DNA of 64,000 nucleotides from positions 992,001-1,056,000 of the forward strand of contig NZ_VFSG01000001.1 in the NCBI RefSeq assembly GCF_006385805.1, read 5' to 3'. Source of the DNA: Streptococcus xiaochunlingii. Its GTDB lineage: Bacteria; Bacillota; Bacilli; Lactobacillales; Streptococcaceae. Made by a program: the position numbers and the translations under genes. This document shows positions 55,442-63,968 of the stretch, in pieces (position 1 is the stretch's first letter; each line of letters opens with the position of its first letter). Below the pieces are notes generated by a model. It searched no databases, was not told where the DNA came from, and was given only the letters and a program-made list of their open reading frames with translations.

Positions 55442-56269
55442 TTATTTAATATCAGAAGCTTCTGGAAGGTAAGTTCCACCGAAGTACTTCTTAGACAATT
55501 TTTCCAGTGTCCCATCTTCGTACAACTCTTTGATCCGTTTGTTGACGAAGGTTTCCAATTCTTTCTCACCTTTGGCAAGGATTGGGTATACGTATGGTTG
55601 TTGATCACTTGGAAGTTCAATCACTTCCAAATTGTCCAAGCCTTGGTCCTTGATCAAGGCCTCAACTGTCAAACGTTCAAAAATCTTATAATCTGAACGG
55701 CCATCGCTCAAATTAGCCAGAATGGATTGGATGGTCCCATCTGTATATTTGAGCTCTGTTGGATTATCCTTATGTTCTTCATTATAGGCTTCCAATTGTT
55801 TCGCTGTAGAAGTTCCTTGGATGACTTCTGTAGACTTGCCACCGATATCGTCTAGTGATTTGATGCCTGAATCTTTACGGACTACTAAGACCACTGGGTT
55901 CTTAGCGTAAGGATTTGGGTACAAGTATTTCTCCGCACGTTTTTTATCGTAGCTAAGGTTGCTGACACCGATTTGGTAACGATCTCCGTCTAAACCAGCA
56001 AAGATAGAAGACCACTCTGTCTTATTAAAGTTGACTTCATACTTATCTGATCCTTTGAAGATTTCACGCATGACTTCGATTTCGTAACCAGTCAATTCCC
56101 CATCCTTATCATAGGTGAAGGGTTTGGTTGTCCCAACTGTTGCGACTTCAATGGTCCGTTTTCCGCTTGATTTACTTGATGACTTGGATGAGCAGGCAAC
56201 CAAAGTCCCAACTGCAGCTAAGCCCACAAGGCTCAAAGCAACATATTTGATGAATTTATTCAATTTCAT
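55442..56269 (-). CDS. Amino-acid ABC transporter substrate-binding lipoprotein
   Basis: This 275-residue SBP_bac_3 protein has a signal ending GTLVAC (Cys at 26), a Ser/Lys linker and domains with [31 protein letters not shown] and [16 protein letters not shown]. It is probably for a polar or sulphur amino acid such as cystine, but the ligand is not decided by sequence here. It has no permease genes of its own next to it and is the first gene of the methionine operon, so it may share or supplement MetNI. Confidence 0.9.
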   Translation of the reverse strand: MKLNKFIKYVALSLVGLAAVGTLVACSSKSSSKSSGKRTIEVATVGTTKPFTYDKDGELTGYEIEVMREIFKGSDKYEVNFNKTEWSSIFAGLDGDRYQIGVSNLSYDKKRAEKYLYPNPYAKNPVVLVVRKDSGIKSLDDIGGKSTEVIQGTSTAKQLEAYNEEHKDNPTELKYTDGTIQSILANLSDGRSDYKIFERLTVEALIKDQGLDNLEVIELPSDQQPYVYPILAKGEKELETFVNKRIKELYEDGTLEKLSKKYFGGTYLPEASDIK

Positions 56270-56372
56270 TTGTTCTCCTTTTTCACTAAAATTGTTTATT
56301 CCTCTGTAAAAAAACAGCTTTTTCCATCATATCAAAATTCCTAACTCTTGGGTATTATATTTTCTTTATAGA

Positions 56373-56397
56373 GGTGATAGGTTTTATCTATCACCTC
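56373..56397 (-). terminator. Hairpin after the amidohydrolase gene
   Basis: AGAGGTGATAG, loop ATAAAAC, CTATCACCTCT is perfect, but the following bases are ATAAAGAAAAT, so it is a weak terminator at best. Confidence 0.55.
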
Positions 56398-57540
56398 TCA
56401 TTTGGTTGAGAATTTTTCCAGCAAAGCGAGGGCATTTTCAACGTAATATGGAACCGATACCGCAAAAGCCGCGTCATCTATGACCATGCTATCATGGTGA
56501 AGATCCGGTGCATCCGCTGCACCATTGGATCCTATAAAAGCAAAGACTCCCGGGATCTTCTCTTGATAGAAGGCAAAATCTTCACCCGCTGTCGACGGCT
56601 GAGCCTCCACAACTTCTGCGAAAGACTTGGACCAGCGAAAGACTTTTTTAGCCAAGACCTTATCATTATAGGTAACCGGTGGTGTCTTGCCCCAATCAAA
56701 TTGGACCATGACTCCGGTACTGTTAGAGATCTGTTCGATCACGCGAATGAAATCCGCCTTGAGACGTTTCTGGAGATCCGGATTAAAGGTTCGAATGGTT
56801 CCTTCAAAGTAACCCGACTTGGGAAGAACATTCCAGGTTGAACCAGCTTCGATATGGGTCACCGATAGGACAGCTGTCTCAAATGGCGAAACCGTACGAG
56901 AGACCAAGGTCTGCAACTGCTGGACCATACTAGTAATCGCTACAACAGTATCCAAACCGAGATCCGGTCGAGCCGCATGACTGCTCACTCCAGTGACAGT
57001 CACCTTAAACTTTTCAACTCCTGCCATCATGGCGCCTGGACGCAGGGCCAACTGACCCGCAGGCAATGACGGCATGTTGTGAAATCCAAGGATGGCTCGG
57101 ACATCTTCGAGGAGTCCGGTTGCTAATACCGCAGATGCTCCCTCAGAAGTCTCTTCAGCCGGCTGAAAGATCAACCGAACCGTTCCCTTTAAATCAGCCT
57201 CCATACCCTTTAGGACTTCTGCAGCCCCTAAGAGGCTGACCTGGTGGAAATCATGGCCACAGGCATGCATGACACCAGGGTTTTGGCTTTGGTAATCGAG
57301 ATCCGTGTTCTCCTGAATCGGGAGGGCATCAATATCTGCGCGCAGGGCAATAACCGGTTTGCCGCTTCCGATTTCAGCAATCAGACCAGTTTTTAATCCA
57401 CTGTTTAAAATGCGTACACCTAGCTTTTCCAAATAGGCTTTGAGATAAGCTGTGGTTTGGTATTCTTGTCCAGACAACTCTGGATGCTGATGCACATAAT
57501 GCCGAACGGGCACTAGATGTTCATAGGAAAATGATACCAT
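56398..57540 (-). CDS. M20D amidohydrolase (IAA-amino-acid hydrolase/HipO family)
   Basis: This 380-residue metal-dependent amidohydrolase has RHYVHQHPELSGQEYQT, MHACGHDFHQ, LIFQPAEETSEGASA and TAGEDFAFY. It hydrolyses N-acyl amino acids or related amides; the substrate is unknown. I take ATG 57540 with AAAGGGG upstream; seven earlier codons are unsupported. It lies upstream of the amino-acid binding protein, with a 128-base gap. Confidence 0.92.
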   Translation of the reverse strand: MVSFSYEHLVPVRHYVHQHPELSGQEYQTTAYLKAYLEKLGVRILNSGLKTGLIAEIGSGKPVIALRADIDALPIQENTDLDYQSQNPGVMHACGHDFHQVSLLGAAEVLKGMEADLKGTVRLIFQPAEETSEGASAVLATGLLEDVRAILGFHNMPSLPAGQLALRPGAMMAGVEKFKVTVTGVSSHAARPDLGLDTVVAITSMVQQLQTLVSRTVSPFETAVLSVTHIEAGSTWNVLPKSGYFEGTIRTFNPDLQKRLKADFIRVIEQISNSTGVMVQFDWGKTPPVTYNDKVLAKKVFRWSKSFAEVVEAQPSTAGEDFAFYQEKIPGVFAFIGSNGAADAPDLHHDSMVIDDAAFAVSVPYYVENALALLEKFSTK

Positions 57541-57681
57541 TTCTCGTCCCCTTTCTAGCATAGTTCTATTCTATCACTGCCTCCCCTATTCGTCTAATTC
57601 CTATTTTTTTCTCTCAGTTATAGCCAGGAACTATATCATTATTTTTTGGACCTCTGCCTTCCTTCCTAAAAATGCAAACCT

Positions 57682-57719
57682 AAAGAAAAAAACCTTTGAA
57701 GAAATTATCTTCAAAGGTC
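57682..57719 (-). terminator. Terminator of the yebC-family gene
   Basis: ACCTTTGAAGA, loop TAATT, TCTTCAAAGGT, then a run of T on the minus strand. Confidence 0.88.
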
Positions 57720-57727
57720 TATTTCTA

Positions 57728-58444
57728 TTAGAATCCATCTACGTTAGTGTAGATCTTTTGCACGTCCTCATCATCTTCAAGAACGCTGTAAAGTTTTTCA
57801 AATGTTTCCAAATCTTCACCTGACAACTCAACTTCTGATTGAGGAATCATTTCCAATTCGGTTACTTGGAATTCTTCGATACCAGATTCACGCAAAGCAA
57901 CGATCGCCTTGTGAAGGTCAGTTGGAGCAGTGTAAACAGTGATTGTTCCTTCTTCTGCTTCAACATCATCTACATCCACATCTGCTTCCAACAAAAGCTC
58001 AAAGATGGCATCCGCATCATCACCTGCAAAGACGATGACCCCCTTGTTGTCAAAGAGGTAAGATACAGAACCAGAAGCTCCCATGTTCCCGCCGTTTTTA
58101 CCAAAGGCAGCACGCACATTGGCCGCTGTACGGTTAACATTTGAAGTCAAGGTATCAACGATCAACATGGAACCATTTGGCCCAAATCCTTCGTAACGTC
58201 CTTCTGTAAAGGTTTCGTCTGTGTTTCCTTTTGCCTTATCGATCGCTTTATCAATTACGTGTTTTGGCACTTGCGCTTGTTTGGCACGGTCGATAACGAA
58301 TTTCAAAGCAGTATTCAATTCTGGATCTGGCTCACCTTTTTTAGCGGCTACATAGATTTCTACTCCGAATTTCGCATATACTTTTGAGTTAGCGCCATCT
58401 TTGGCAGTTTTCTTGGCTACAATATTGGCCCATTTACGTCCCAT
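57728..58444 (-). CDS. YebC/PmpR (TACO1) family protein
   Basis: This 238-residue protein of the YebC family starts [30 protein letters not shown], followed by [30 protein letters not shown] and an acidic C terminus. Long annotated as a transcription regulator, the family is also implicated in easing ribosome stalls at proline stretches. The N-terminal [13 protein letters not shown] is the YeeN subtype, common in streptococci. It is monocistronic. Confidence 0.92.
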   Translation of the reverse strand: MGRKWANIVAKKTAKDGANSKVYAKFGVEIYVAAKKGEPDPELNTALKFVIDRAKQAQVPKHVIDKAIDKAKGNTDETFTEGRYEGFGPNGSMLIVDTLTSNVNRTAANVRAAFGKNGGNMGASGSVSYLFDNKGVIVFAGDDADAIFELLLEADVDVDDVEAEEGTITVYTAPTDLHKAIVALRESGIEEFQVTELEMIPQSEVELSGEDLETFEKLYSVLEDDEDVQKIYTNVDGF

Positions 58445-58591
58445 GAGGATTCTCCTTGTGTTTGATTCATATTATTTTCAATCTTTAACATTATATCACA
58501 AATCGTCCACATTAGACTAGATTTTTCTATTTTTAACGGGGGAATTCATGCGAATTTTCTATGAGTTGGAAACTTTAAATAGCTAGTCTAA

Positions 58592-58640
58592 CTATAAAAA
58601 AGACTCTCTTTTAGAAACTTAGTAATGGTCTTTAAAAGAG
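58592..58640 (-). terminator. Terminator of yefM-yoeB overlapping the yoeB end
   Basis: CTCTCTTTTA pairs with TAAAAGAGAG across a 19-base loop, then T, C and six T. The 5' arm lies in codons for the last residues of the toxin. Confidence 0.7.
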
Positions 58641-58873
58641 AGAAAAGCGACACCTGACTCATCTAGCATATAAATCAGGCGATTCTCTGCATCAATCCGT
58701 CTTGACCATGCTCCTTGAAAGTCATATTTCAAGGGCTCAGGCTTACCAATCCCAGTAAATAGATCCCTTTGGATCTCTTTAATAAGGCTATTAATCCGCT
58801 TCAGTGTTTTTTTGTCCTGACTTTGCCAGTAACAATAATCCTTCCAGGCCTCTTCTGTAAATTTGAGTAACAT
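58619..58873 (-). CDS. yoeB: Toxin YoeB (RelE-fold mRNA interferase)
   Basis: YoeB cuts mRNA in the ribosomal A site. The 84-residue length and all key positions match E. coli YoeB numbering: Glu46 in GKPEPL, Arg65 in AENRL, His83 and Tyr84 at the C terminus (KDHY). It therefore looks intact. The ATG follows the antitoxin stop by three bases. Confidence 0.93.
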   Translation of the reverse strand: MLLKFTEEAWKDYCYWQSQDKKTLKRINSLIKEIQRDLFTGIGKPEPLKYDFQGAWSRRIDAENRLIYMLDESGVAFLSFKDHY

Positions 58874-58876
58874 CCG

Positions 58877-59131
58877 TTACCCCTCAATCTCATGGAGTTG
58901 AACCTGACCAGCTCGGACTTCTGCCATACCCCGCAAGACCTTATCTGACAAGTCCTTGTTATGAGCTAGTCTCAGGGTTTCTTGTAGGCTGTCCCACTCG
59001 CTCTTAGAGATGACCACAATATCTTCATCAGGATTCTTATTCACGACTGTCAAAGGCTCAAACTCATCGTTCACCTTCTTCATATAATCCTTCAAATGAT
59101 TGCGGAATGTTGAATAAACGACTGCTTTCAT
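58877..59131 (-). CDS. yefM: Antitoxin YefM (Phd/YefM family)
   Basis: This 84-residue antitoxin has an N-terminal DNA-binding part (VVYSTFRNHLKDYMKKVND, VVNKNPDEDIVVISKSEWDSLQETL) and a C-terminal toxin-wrapping tail. I use ATG 59131 with GAGG seven bases ahead; an ATG two codons earlier is too close to that site. It represses its own promoter through the TGTACA palindrome at 59192. Confidence 0.92.
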   Translation of the reverse strand: MKAVVYSTFRNHLKDYMKKVNDEFEPLTVVNKNPDEDIVVISKSEWDSLQETLRLAHNKDLSDKVLRGMAEVRAGQVQLHEIEG

Positions 59132-59161
59132 GACCATACCTCATTCTACCTCTTTTCTATT

Positions 59162-59205
59162 ATTATACATGAAAAAGAAAAACTTGTCAGGAACTTGTAC
59201 AAGTT
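59162..59205 (-). promoter_or_regulatory. Promoter and YefM operator
   Basis: CTGACA (59190-59185), 17-base spacer, TATAAT (59167-59162) on the minus strand. Next to the -35 lies the 14 bp perfect palindrome AACTTGTACAAGTT (59192-59205), containing the TGTACA core known from the E. coli yefM-yoeB operator. Confidence 0.85.
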
Positions 59206-59258
59206 TTTCCCTCTCTACCTAATTATTCGAAAAAAATTTTAAATTTGGCAAAAACAAA

Positions 59259-59299
59259 AAAATCCATTGTCTAAAAAAATTTTTAGTCAATGGATAAAC
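59259..59299 (-). terminator. Terminator of tmcAL
   Basis: ATCCATTG, CTAAAAA and their partners form a long stem with one internal mismatch on each side, followed by seven T on the minus strand. It is 70 bases past the tmcAL stop. Confidence 0.8.
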
Positions 59300-59368
59300 A
59301 CTATTTTCGTGCATCATAACGTTCTTGCCTTACGTGAATGTGGGCAGAAAAAATTTACGTGAAACTTT

Positions 59369-60463
59369 CTATTCTTCCACTCTCACTGGCACCCGGCCCC
59401 AGATTTGTTCAGGCAATTGGGGGTGACCTAGCTGATACACCTGATCCGCTTGCTGGCTCAAAGCATCCCAAGGTTCCTTACCGATTCGGGTCACGATTTC
59501 TACTGATTTTTTCAAGCCTTTGAGGTGGGCTTGTCCCTTTGCGGAAAATCCTAAGACATGAATGGCATCGGGAAGAGCTTGATCCATCACCCCTACCAAG
59601 ATGTAGGTCAAAATGCGGCGCACGCGCGCCTTGGTATAGCGCTTGGTTGCGACTTTCTCCACCAGGTCTTCCACAGAACTAGCACTTCGAACCGCATCTT
59701 TTATCCGATTGGCCAGTTCTTCATTGACTTGAAAAATCTGTGTCAAATCCGGATGGGTTAGGATTTGATAACGGAGCAGTTGGTCATAATCCTCCCAAGA
59801 CACCTGCGGAGCCGACTGAAAGAGCTGGCTATTGGGCATGAATTTAGCGACAAAGTCCTGATCTTCCTTGTGCAGGCGTAGACTAGTCGCAGAAGCATAG
59901 TCCCCTTCTTTTTCTTCTGAATGGTAGCCTGCTCCCTGGCGTTGAATAGGCTTGAGCGCAATCCCCTTCCCAGCACAGGCCTTGGCATAGGCCAAGCCCA
60001 GAATATGGTTAGGAGTATCTCCTGTGAACTCCACTCCGGCAAAGGTTTCCCACATTTTTTGGGTCTTTTGTGGATAGGATAAATCATCAGGAAGGCTTCG
60101 CAGGAAAGCTTCCATTTCCGATGATTTCTCCGAGTAAACTGTCGCAATTGCTTGGTAATCCAAGACTTCTTCTGTCCCAAAGGTCAAATGGTCGATTCCC
60201 AGACGGGACAAAATCTCTACCGCTCCCTTGGCAAAATGATCAGCAGACTGAACAGCCACGAGAAAGGGGAGCTCGACCACCAGATCCGCTCCATTTTCCA
60301 AAGCCATCTGAGCCCGTGTCCACTTGTCTACAATGGCAGGCTCGCCACGTTGAACAAAATTTCCAGACATGGCGACGATTTTCACCCCTTCTGCCTGTTC
60401 CAGCAGGTACTTGTGTCCATTGTGAAAGGGATTAAATTCAGCAATAATACCTGTAACTATCAT
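59369..60463 (-). CDS. tmcAL: tRNA(Met) cytidine acetate ligase TmcAL (YlbM)
   Basis: This 364-residue nucleotidyltransferase-fold enzyme makes N4-acetylcytidine at the wobble position of elongator tRNA(Met) from acetate and ATP in Firmicutes. It has [22 protein letters not shown] with the HxGH ATP motif, [16 protein letters not shown] and [17 protein letters not shown]. It starts six bases after the methyltransferase stop. Confidence 0.93.
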   Translation of the reverse strand: MIVTGIIAEFNPFHNGHKYLLEQAEGVKIVAMSGNFVQRGEPAIVDKWTRAQMALENGADLVVELPFLVAVQSADHFAKGAVEILSRLGIDHLTFGTEEVLDYQAIATVYSEKSSEMEAFLRSLPDDLSYPQKTQKMWETFAGVEFTGDTPNHILGLAYAKACAGKGIALKPIQRQGAGYHSEEKEGDYASATSLRLHKEDQDFVAKFMPNSQLFQSAPQVSWEDYDQLLRYQILTHPDLTQIFQVNEELANRIKDAVRSASSVEDLVEKVATKRYTKARVRRILTYILVGVMDQALPDAIHVLGFSAKGQAHLKGLKKSVEIVTRIGKEPWDALSQQADQVYQLGHPQLPEQIWGRVPVRVEE

Positions 60464-60469
60464 GCCGTC

Positions 60470-61210
60470 CTACTTCTGCGCTACGAAGAACCAACGTTTG
60501 CTGGTCTTTGTTGGCTCCTTATCTTCAAAGTCTGCGTACAATTTGAAAGATTTAAAGCCAGCCTGCTCCAATAAGATGTCATAGGTTAAAACTTCATAGG
60601 TGCGTTCCTCATGAACTTCATCGAGCCGACTAAAGGAGCCATCTTCTTCTTGGACAAAAAAGGTCAGCTCATGGACGATGGAGTGGGGGGCTTCATCCTC
60701 ATAGGTATCCCAGAGCATTGCAAAATCTTCCGCATTTTCGTGGTAAGAATAGCCTGGGAAGACCTCATCTGTCTGGTAGGTCGAATGGACATCAAAGATA
60801 AAGACTCCGTCCTCATTGAGGGCATTATAGACTTCTCTGAAGACATCCCCTACTTCTACCTCGTCCTGCATATAGCAGATAGAATCCGAGTAGCAGGTCA
60901 CGAAATCATAAGTGCCTGCTTGCGACAGGTCCAGCATATTTCCCTCGATAAAATCAATCTTCTGTTTGGCTGAAGCAGCTCTTTTTTCAGCAATTTTCAG
61001 CATGTCAGCACTCAGGTCTAATCCTGTCACATCAAACCCAGCTTGAGAAAAGCGAACAGATTGAATCCCTGTCCCACAAGCCAATTCCAGTAATTTTTTC
61101 CGATCCTTGCTTTTAGGAAGGTGCCGGAGAGAAAAATCCGTCCACAAATCATACAGACTGTCATCCATGACCGCATCATAGACCGCCGCAAACGTTTCAT
61201 AAGTCGCCAT
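60470..61210 (-). CDS. Class I SAM-dependent methyltransferase
   Basis: This 246-residue protein has the SAM-binding LLELACGTGIQSVRFSQAGFDVTGLDLS and IDFIEGNMLDLS, and a C-terminal beta-rich substrate region (TYEVLTYDILLEQAGF). The substrate is unknown. It regularly precedes tmcAL in streptococci (family knowledge). There is no clear ribosome-binding site before the ATG, and the leader contains hairpins (see findings). Confidence 0.88.
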   Translation of the reverse strand: MATYETFAAVYDAVMDDSLYDLWTDFSLRHLPKSKDRKKLLELACGTGIQSVRFSQAGFDVTGLDLSADMLKIAEKRAASAKQKIDFIEGNMLDLSQAGTYDFVTCYSDSICYMQDEVEVGDVFREVYNALNEDGVFIFDVHSTYQTDEVFPGYSYHENAEDFAMLWDTYEDEAPHSIVHELTFFVQEEDGSFSRLDEVHEERTYEVLTYDILLEQAGFKSFKLYADFEDKEPTKTSKRWFFVAQK

Positions 61211-61238
61211 AAATCAAGATACAAAGAGCGTTAAAAGC

Positions 61239-61259
61239 AAAGAGAAAATTTTTCTCTTT
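61239..61259. repeat. Inverted repeat in the leader of the methyltransferase gene
   Basis: AAAGAGAAAA, T, TTTTCTCTTT is a near-perfect stem, enclosed by TAAAAGC and GCTTTTA. It lies within the transcribed leader on the minus strand. Confidence 0.7.
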
Positions 61260-61347
61260 CTTAAAGCTTTTAGCTCGTGTTCAGTTAGAAACCTAACCAA
61301 GCACAAGGCTCCATCCTTTCTTTCCATAGAATTTCAATTTAACCAAC

Positions 61348-61374
61348 AAAACTCAGTTGATACCAACTGAGTTT
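61348..61374 (-). terminator. Terminator of rsfS
   Basis: AAACTCAGTTG, loop GTAT, CAACTGAGTTTT on the minus strand, followed by GTTGG. It is just after the rsfS stop. Confidence 0.75.
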
Positions 61375-61380
61375 ACCTGC

Positions 61381-61734
61381 TTATGCTAGGGCTGCTGAAA
61401 GATCGACAACACTTGCTTCGTGCCATAGCTTTTCTAGGTTATAGTGGGTACGCATTTCTTCTGAGAAGACATGGACTACTACACCACCTAAGTCAAGAAG
61501 GACCCAACCTCCAGCTGAGTCACCTTCGACGTGACTGGCATTGCCACCAGCTTCAACGACTTTCTCACGAATATTCTCTGCGATAGCTTCCAACTGACGG
61601 CTATTCATAGAGCTTGCGATGACAAAGTAATCTGTCACGCTGGTCAAGCTTTGAACATCCAAAGCCACAATGTCTTCCGCGCGCTTTTCATCGGCAGCTT
61701 TAACAACAAGTTCAAGTAGTTCTTTTTCTTTCAT
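61381..61734 (-). CDS. rsfS: Ribosomal silencing factor RsfS
   Basis: RsfS binds L14 and keeps the subunits apart under starvation. The 117-residue protein has the conserved [22 protein letters not shown] and [37 protein letters not shown]. The start is ATG 61734 with AAAGAGGA; 21 codons upstream only overlap the gap and the isochorismatase end. Confidence 0.95.
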   Translation of the reverse strand: MKEKELLELVVKAADEKRAEDIVALDVQSLTSVTDYFVIASSMNSRQLEAIAENIREKVVEAGGNASHVEGDSAGGWVLLDLGGVVVHVFSEEMRTHYNLEKLWHEASVVDLSAALA

Positions 61735-61748
61735 ATAATCCTCTTTCC

Positions 61749-62249
61749 TTAAAAAATTGATTTGTAATCTAAGACATCCGCAAAACGTCCTGCCCAAATA
61801 TTTTCATAAAATTCATTAAGCGTTTCTGCCGGAATATCCTCTCCATCAAAGGTTGTGACAGCTCCTTCTGGAACAACCAACTTATAGCCGTATTCAAACC
61901 CCACTTTGACGGATGTATCGACACAATATTCTGTCTGCATGCCACACAGGACCAGTTGTTGAATTCCTTGTTGATCCAAGTATTCTTTTAATCCTGTCTC
62001 CTTAAACATGCTATTGTATCGCTTCTGAAATACCTTTTCATTCTCCTGTCTTTTCAACAGAGGAGACAATTGCCAATCTTCCGAAGTTAAAGCCTCTGGC
62101 GTTTCAATATGCTGAATGTAGATGATTTCAATCTGCTGTTTTCTAGCCTGATCTTGCAAATAAGCAATCTTCTCTAGGAGCTTTTCTGTCTCAAAACCTG
62201 ATTCCACTAAGATATTTTGTACATCAATAATGATAAAAGCTGTCTTCAC
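61749..62249 (-). CDS. Isochorismatase-family cysteine hydrolase
   Basis: This 166-residue nicotinamidase/isochorismatase fold has the catalytic Asp in FIIIDVQN, a Lys region, and the Cys in [22 protein letters not shown]. It starts with GTG after GAGGAG, immediately after the yqeK stop. Its neighbour nadD makes a nicotinamidase role attractive, but isochorismatase-family members vary and true nicotinamidases are usually longer. Confidence 0.88.
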   Translation of the reverse strand: MKTAFIIIDVQNILVESGFETEKLLEKIAYLQDQARKQQIEIIYIQHIETPEALTSEDWQLSPLLKRQENEKVFQKRYNSMFKETGLKEYLDQQGIQQLVLCGMQTEYCVDTSVKVGFEYGYKLVVPEGAVTTFDGEDIPAETLNEFYENIWAGRFADVLDYKSIF

Positions 62250-62846
62250 TTACTGCTCCTCTTTCAAATACTTCACAAATGCGTTATAGGTTTCAAGGGT
62301 TTGGGGATAAATGGGCAATCCTTGGTGGGCCAGGTGTTCGACTGTGCGAGCCGTCTCATAGGCCACGGCACGATCCAAGGAGACTTGGGCGATGTCACGT
62401 GCTTGCTCTACCCCCGGAAAGGCCCGGTTGTGTTCAATATAATCTGCCACATAGACAATCTTATCTAAGGTTGACATCTGTCCACTCCCCACGGTGTGAA
62501 TCTCAATACTACGAAGAATGGCTGGATCTATCAGTCCGAGATCTTCCTGAATCTTATAAATGCCGACCATTCCATGCCAGACGTTATTGCCCCAGTTTTT
62601 TAATTCTGGATCAAGACTATAGCGATCAATCAAGTCTAGAAATTCCTGATCCGATAATTTCTTGGCATAGTCATGCAAGAGACCTGCTAGTCCAGCCTGT
62701 TCTTCATCTGCTTCATAGCGTTTGGCCAAGTCACTCGCAGCTTTCTCAACCCCTAAACAGTGGGTTAGGCGTTTTTCTGGCAAGATTTGACCCATTTTTT
62801 CAAGCAAGACTTCACGAGAAAAGCCGAGATAGTTTTCATAGGTCAT
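62250..62846 (-). CDS. yqeK: YqeK HD-domain Ap4A hydrolase
   Basis: This 198-residue protein of the YqeK family is a metal-dependent symmetrical diadenosine tetraphosphatase in Firmicutes. HD metal ligands appear in [37 protein letters not shown], then NNVWHGMVG and [30 protein letters not shown]. It overlaps nadD by four bases, the typical nadD-yqeK order. Confidence 0.94.
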   Translation of the reverse strand: MTYENYLGFSREVLLEKMGQILPEKRLTHCLGVEKAASDLAKRYEADEEQAGLAGLLHDYAKKLSDQEFLDLIDRYSLDPELKNWGNNVWHGMVGIYKIQEDLGLIDPAILRSIEIHTVGSGQMSTLDKIVYVADYIEHNRAFPGVEQARDIAQVSLDRAVAYETARTVEHLAHQGLPIYPQTLETYNAFVKYLKEEQ

Positions 62847-63475
62847 TGATACAAACCTTCTTTCTTGATGTAGTCCAAGACTGGCTTTGGCAACATAAAA
62901 TTCGGCGTCCGACCTTGGGCGATAAACTCTCGCACCATGCTAGAAGAGATGTCCATAAGAGGAACATCAACCCAAATCACAGGATAGGAGGTTCCTGCCT
63001 TGTAACGGGGACGTTGAACACCGACAAACTGCACCATCTCCACTAATTCGTCAATCCGATACCATTTTGGCAGGTAGTCTACCATATCCGCTCCAATGAT
63101 GAAGTAATAGTCTGTATCTGGGTCTCGCTCATTGAGCAACTTCATCGTATCGTAGGTATAGGAAATCCCTTTACGCTCTAGCTCAATCGTCTCGATTTCC
63201 AGACCTTCAATGCCCTCAATGGCTAGTTCCAGCATTTTCAAGCGATGGCCTTCATCAATGGTTTCTTTTTTATCCACATGCGGAGGCTCATATTCTGGCA
63301 TGAGAAGGACCTTATCCAAGCCTAGTTGCTGGCGGACTTGATCTGCAACTACAAGATGGGCATTATGGACGGGATTAAAATTCCCTCCGAGGATTCCCAC
63401 TTGTTTGCGTTTCTTATCTTTGATCTCTGGCTCTAACTCCACCTTGGTAAAGGGGGTTAATAGTTCAATGGCCAT
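62843..63475 (-). CDS. nadD: Nicotinate-nucleotide adenylyltransferase
   Basis: NadD makes nicotinic acid adenine dinucleotide in NAD synthesis. It is 210 residues, with [21 protein letters not shown] (nucleotidyltransferase HxxH) and [14 protein letters not shown]. The ATG has AGGAGA ten bases before it. It has an N-terminal extension of about 25 residues, common in streptococci. Confidence 0.96.
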   Translation of the reverse strand: MAIELLTPFTKVELEPEIKDKKRKQVGILGGNFNPVHNAHLVVADQVRQQLGLDKVLLMPEYEPPHVDKKETIDEGHRLKMLELAIEGIEGLEIETIELERKGISYTYDTMKLLNERDPDTDYYFIIGADMVDYLPKWYRIDELVEMVQFVGVQRPRYKAGTSYPVIWVDVPLMDISSSMVREFIAQGRTPNFMLPKPVLDYIKKEGLYQ

Positions 63476-63496
63476 ATACCTGCTCTCCTGTGTCTC

Positions 63497-63808
63497 TTAG
63501 ATTTCTTTTACTTTGACTGAAATCTTCCGGTTTTCTTTTTTGCTTGATTGTTTGTATAAGATGAGGATGCGTCCAATTTTTTGAACTGTATCCACACCGA
63601 TTTCTTCTTCTAAGATTTCCGCTACTTCATGGATATTCTCATCCGTATTTTGAAGAAGGGTCACCTTGATCAGTTCGCGTGCATCTAGCGCTTGGCGCAC
63701 ACTGGTTTTGATTTGGTCATTGAGCCCGTTTTTCCCGATTTGGATAATGGGTTTGAGGCTGTGGGCTTGGCTGTTGAGGAAAGCCCGTTGTTTAGATGTT
63801 AATGTCAT
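63497..63808 (-). CDS. YhbY/CRM-domain RNA-binding protein
   Basis: This 103-residue single CRM domain has LTSKQRAFLNSQAHSLKPIIQIGKNGLNDQIKTSVRQALDARELIKVTLLQN. YhbY-type proteins bind pre-50S particles. The start has AAGGAAG upstream and lies 21 bases before nadD. In relatives the GTPase yqeH precedes it; here the 63809-64000 region before it contains hairpins instead, so any yqeH gene is outside the window. Confidence 0.93.
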   Translation of the reverse strand: MTLTSKQRAFLNSQAHSLKPIIQIGKNGLNDQIKTSVRQALDARELIKVTLLQNTDENIHEVAEILEEEIGVDTVQKIGRILILYKQSSKKENRKISVKVKEI

Positions 63809-63842
63809 ATTTTTACTTCCTTTTTTTTGATCGTTATTTTAA

Positions 63843-63968
63843 GTGGTGGGGACGGCCGGAACTAATTTTTCAAAGATCTCATCTTTGAAAAATGGATTTC
63901 CTCACCTCAAAATGGAGCCTTGGTCTCCATTTTGCCCTTGCCAATCTCACGATTGGCAACTACACCAC
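63843..63968. repeat. Three-hairpin structure resembling repeat family A
   Basis: Closing helix GTGGTG (63843-63848)/CACCAC (63963-63968) encloses three perfect hairpins: TTTTTCAAAGAT/ATCTTTGAAAAA (12 bp), CAAAATGGAG/CTCCATTTTG (10 bp, loop CCTTGGT) and TTGCCAATC/GATTGGCAA (9 bp). Order, closing helix and the CCTTGG loop recall family A read on the other strand. Confidence 0.8.

Noticed and set aside
62279-63046. 255-residue plus-strand open frame opposite yqeK and nadD
   Set aside because: It crosses two well-supported genes on the other strand and has Cys/His/Pro-rich nonsense composition.
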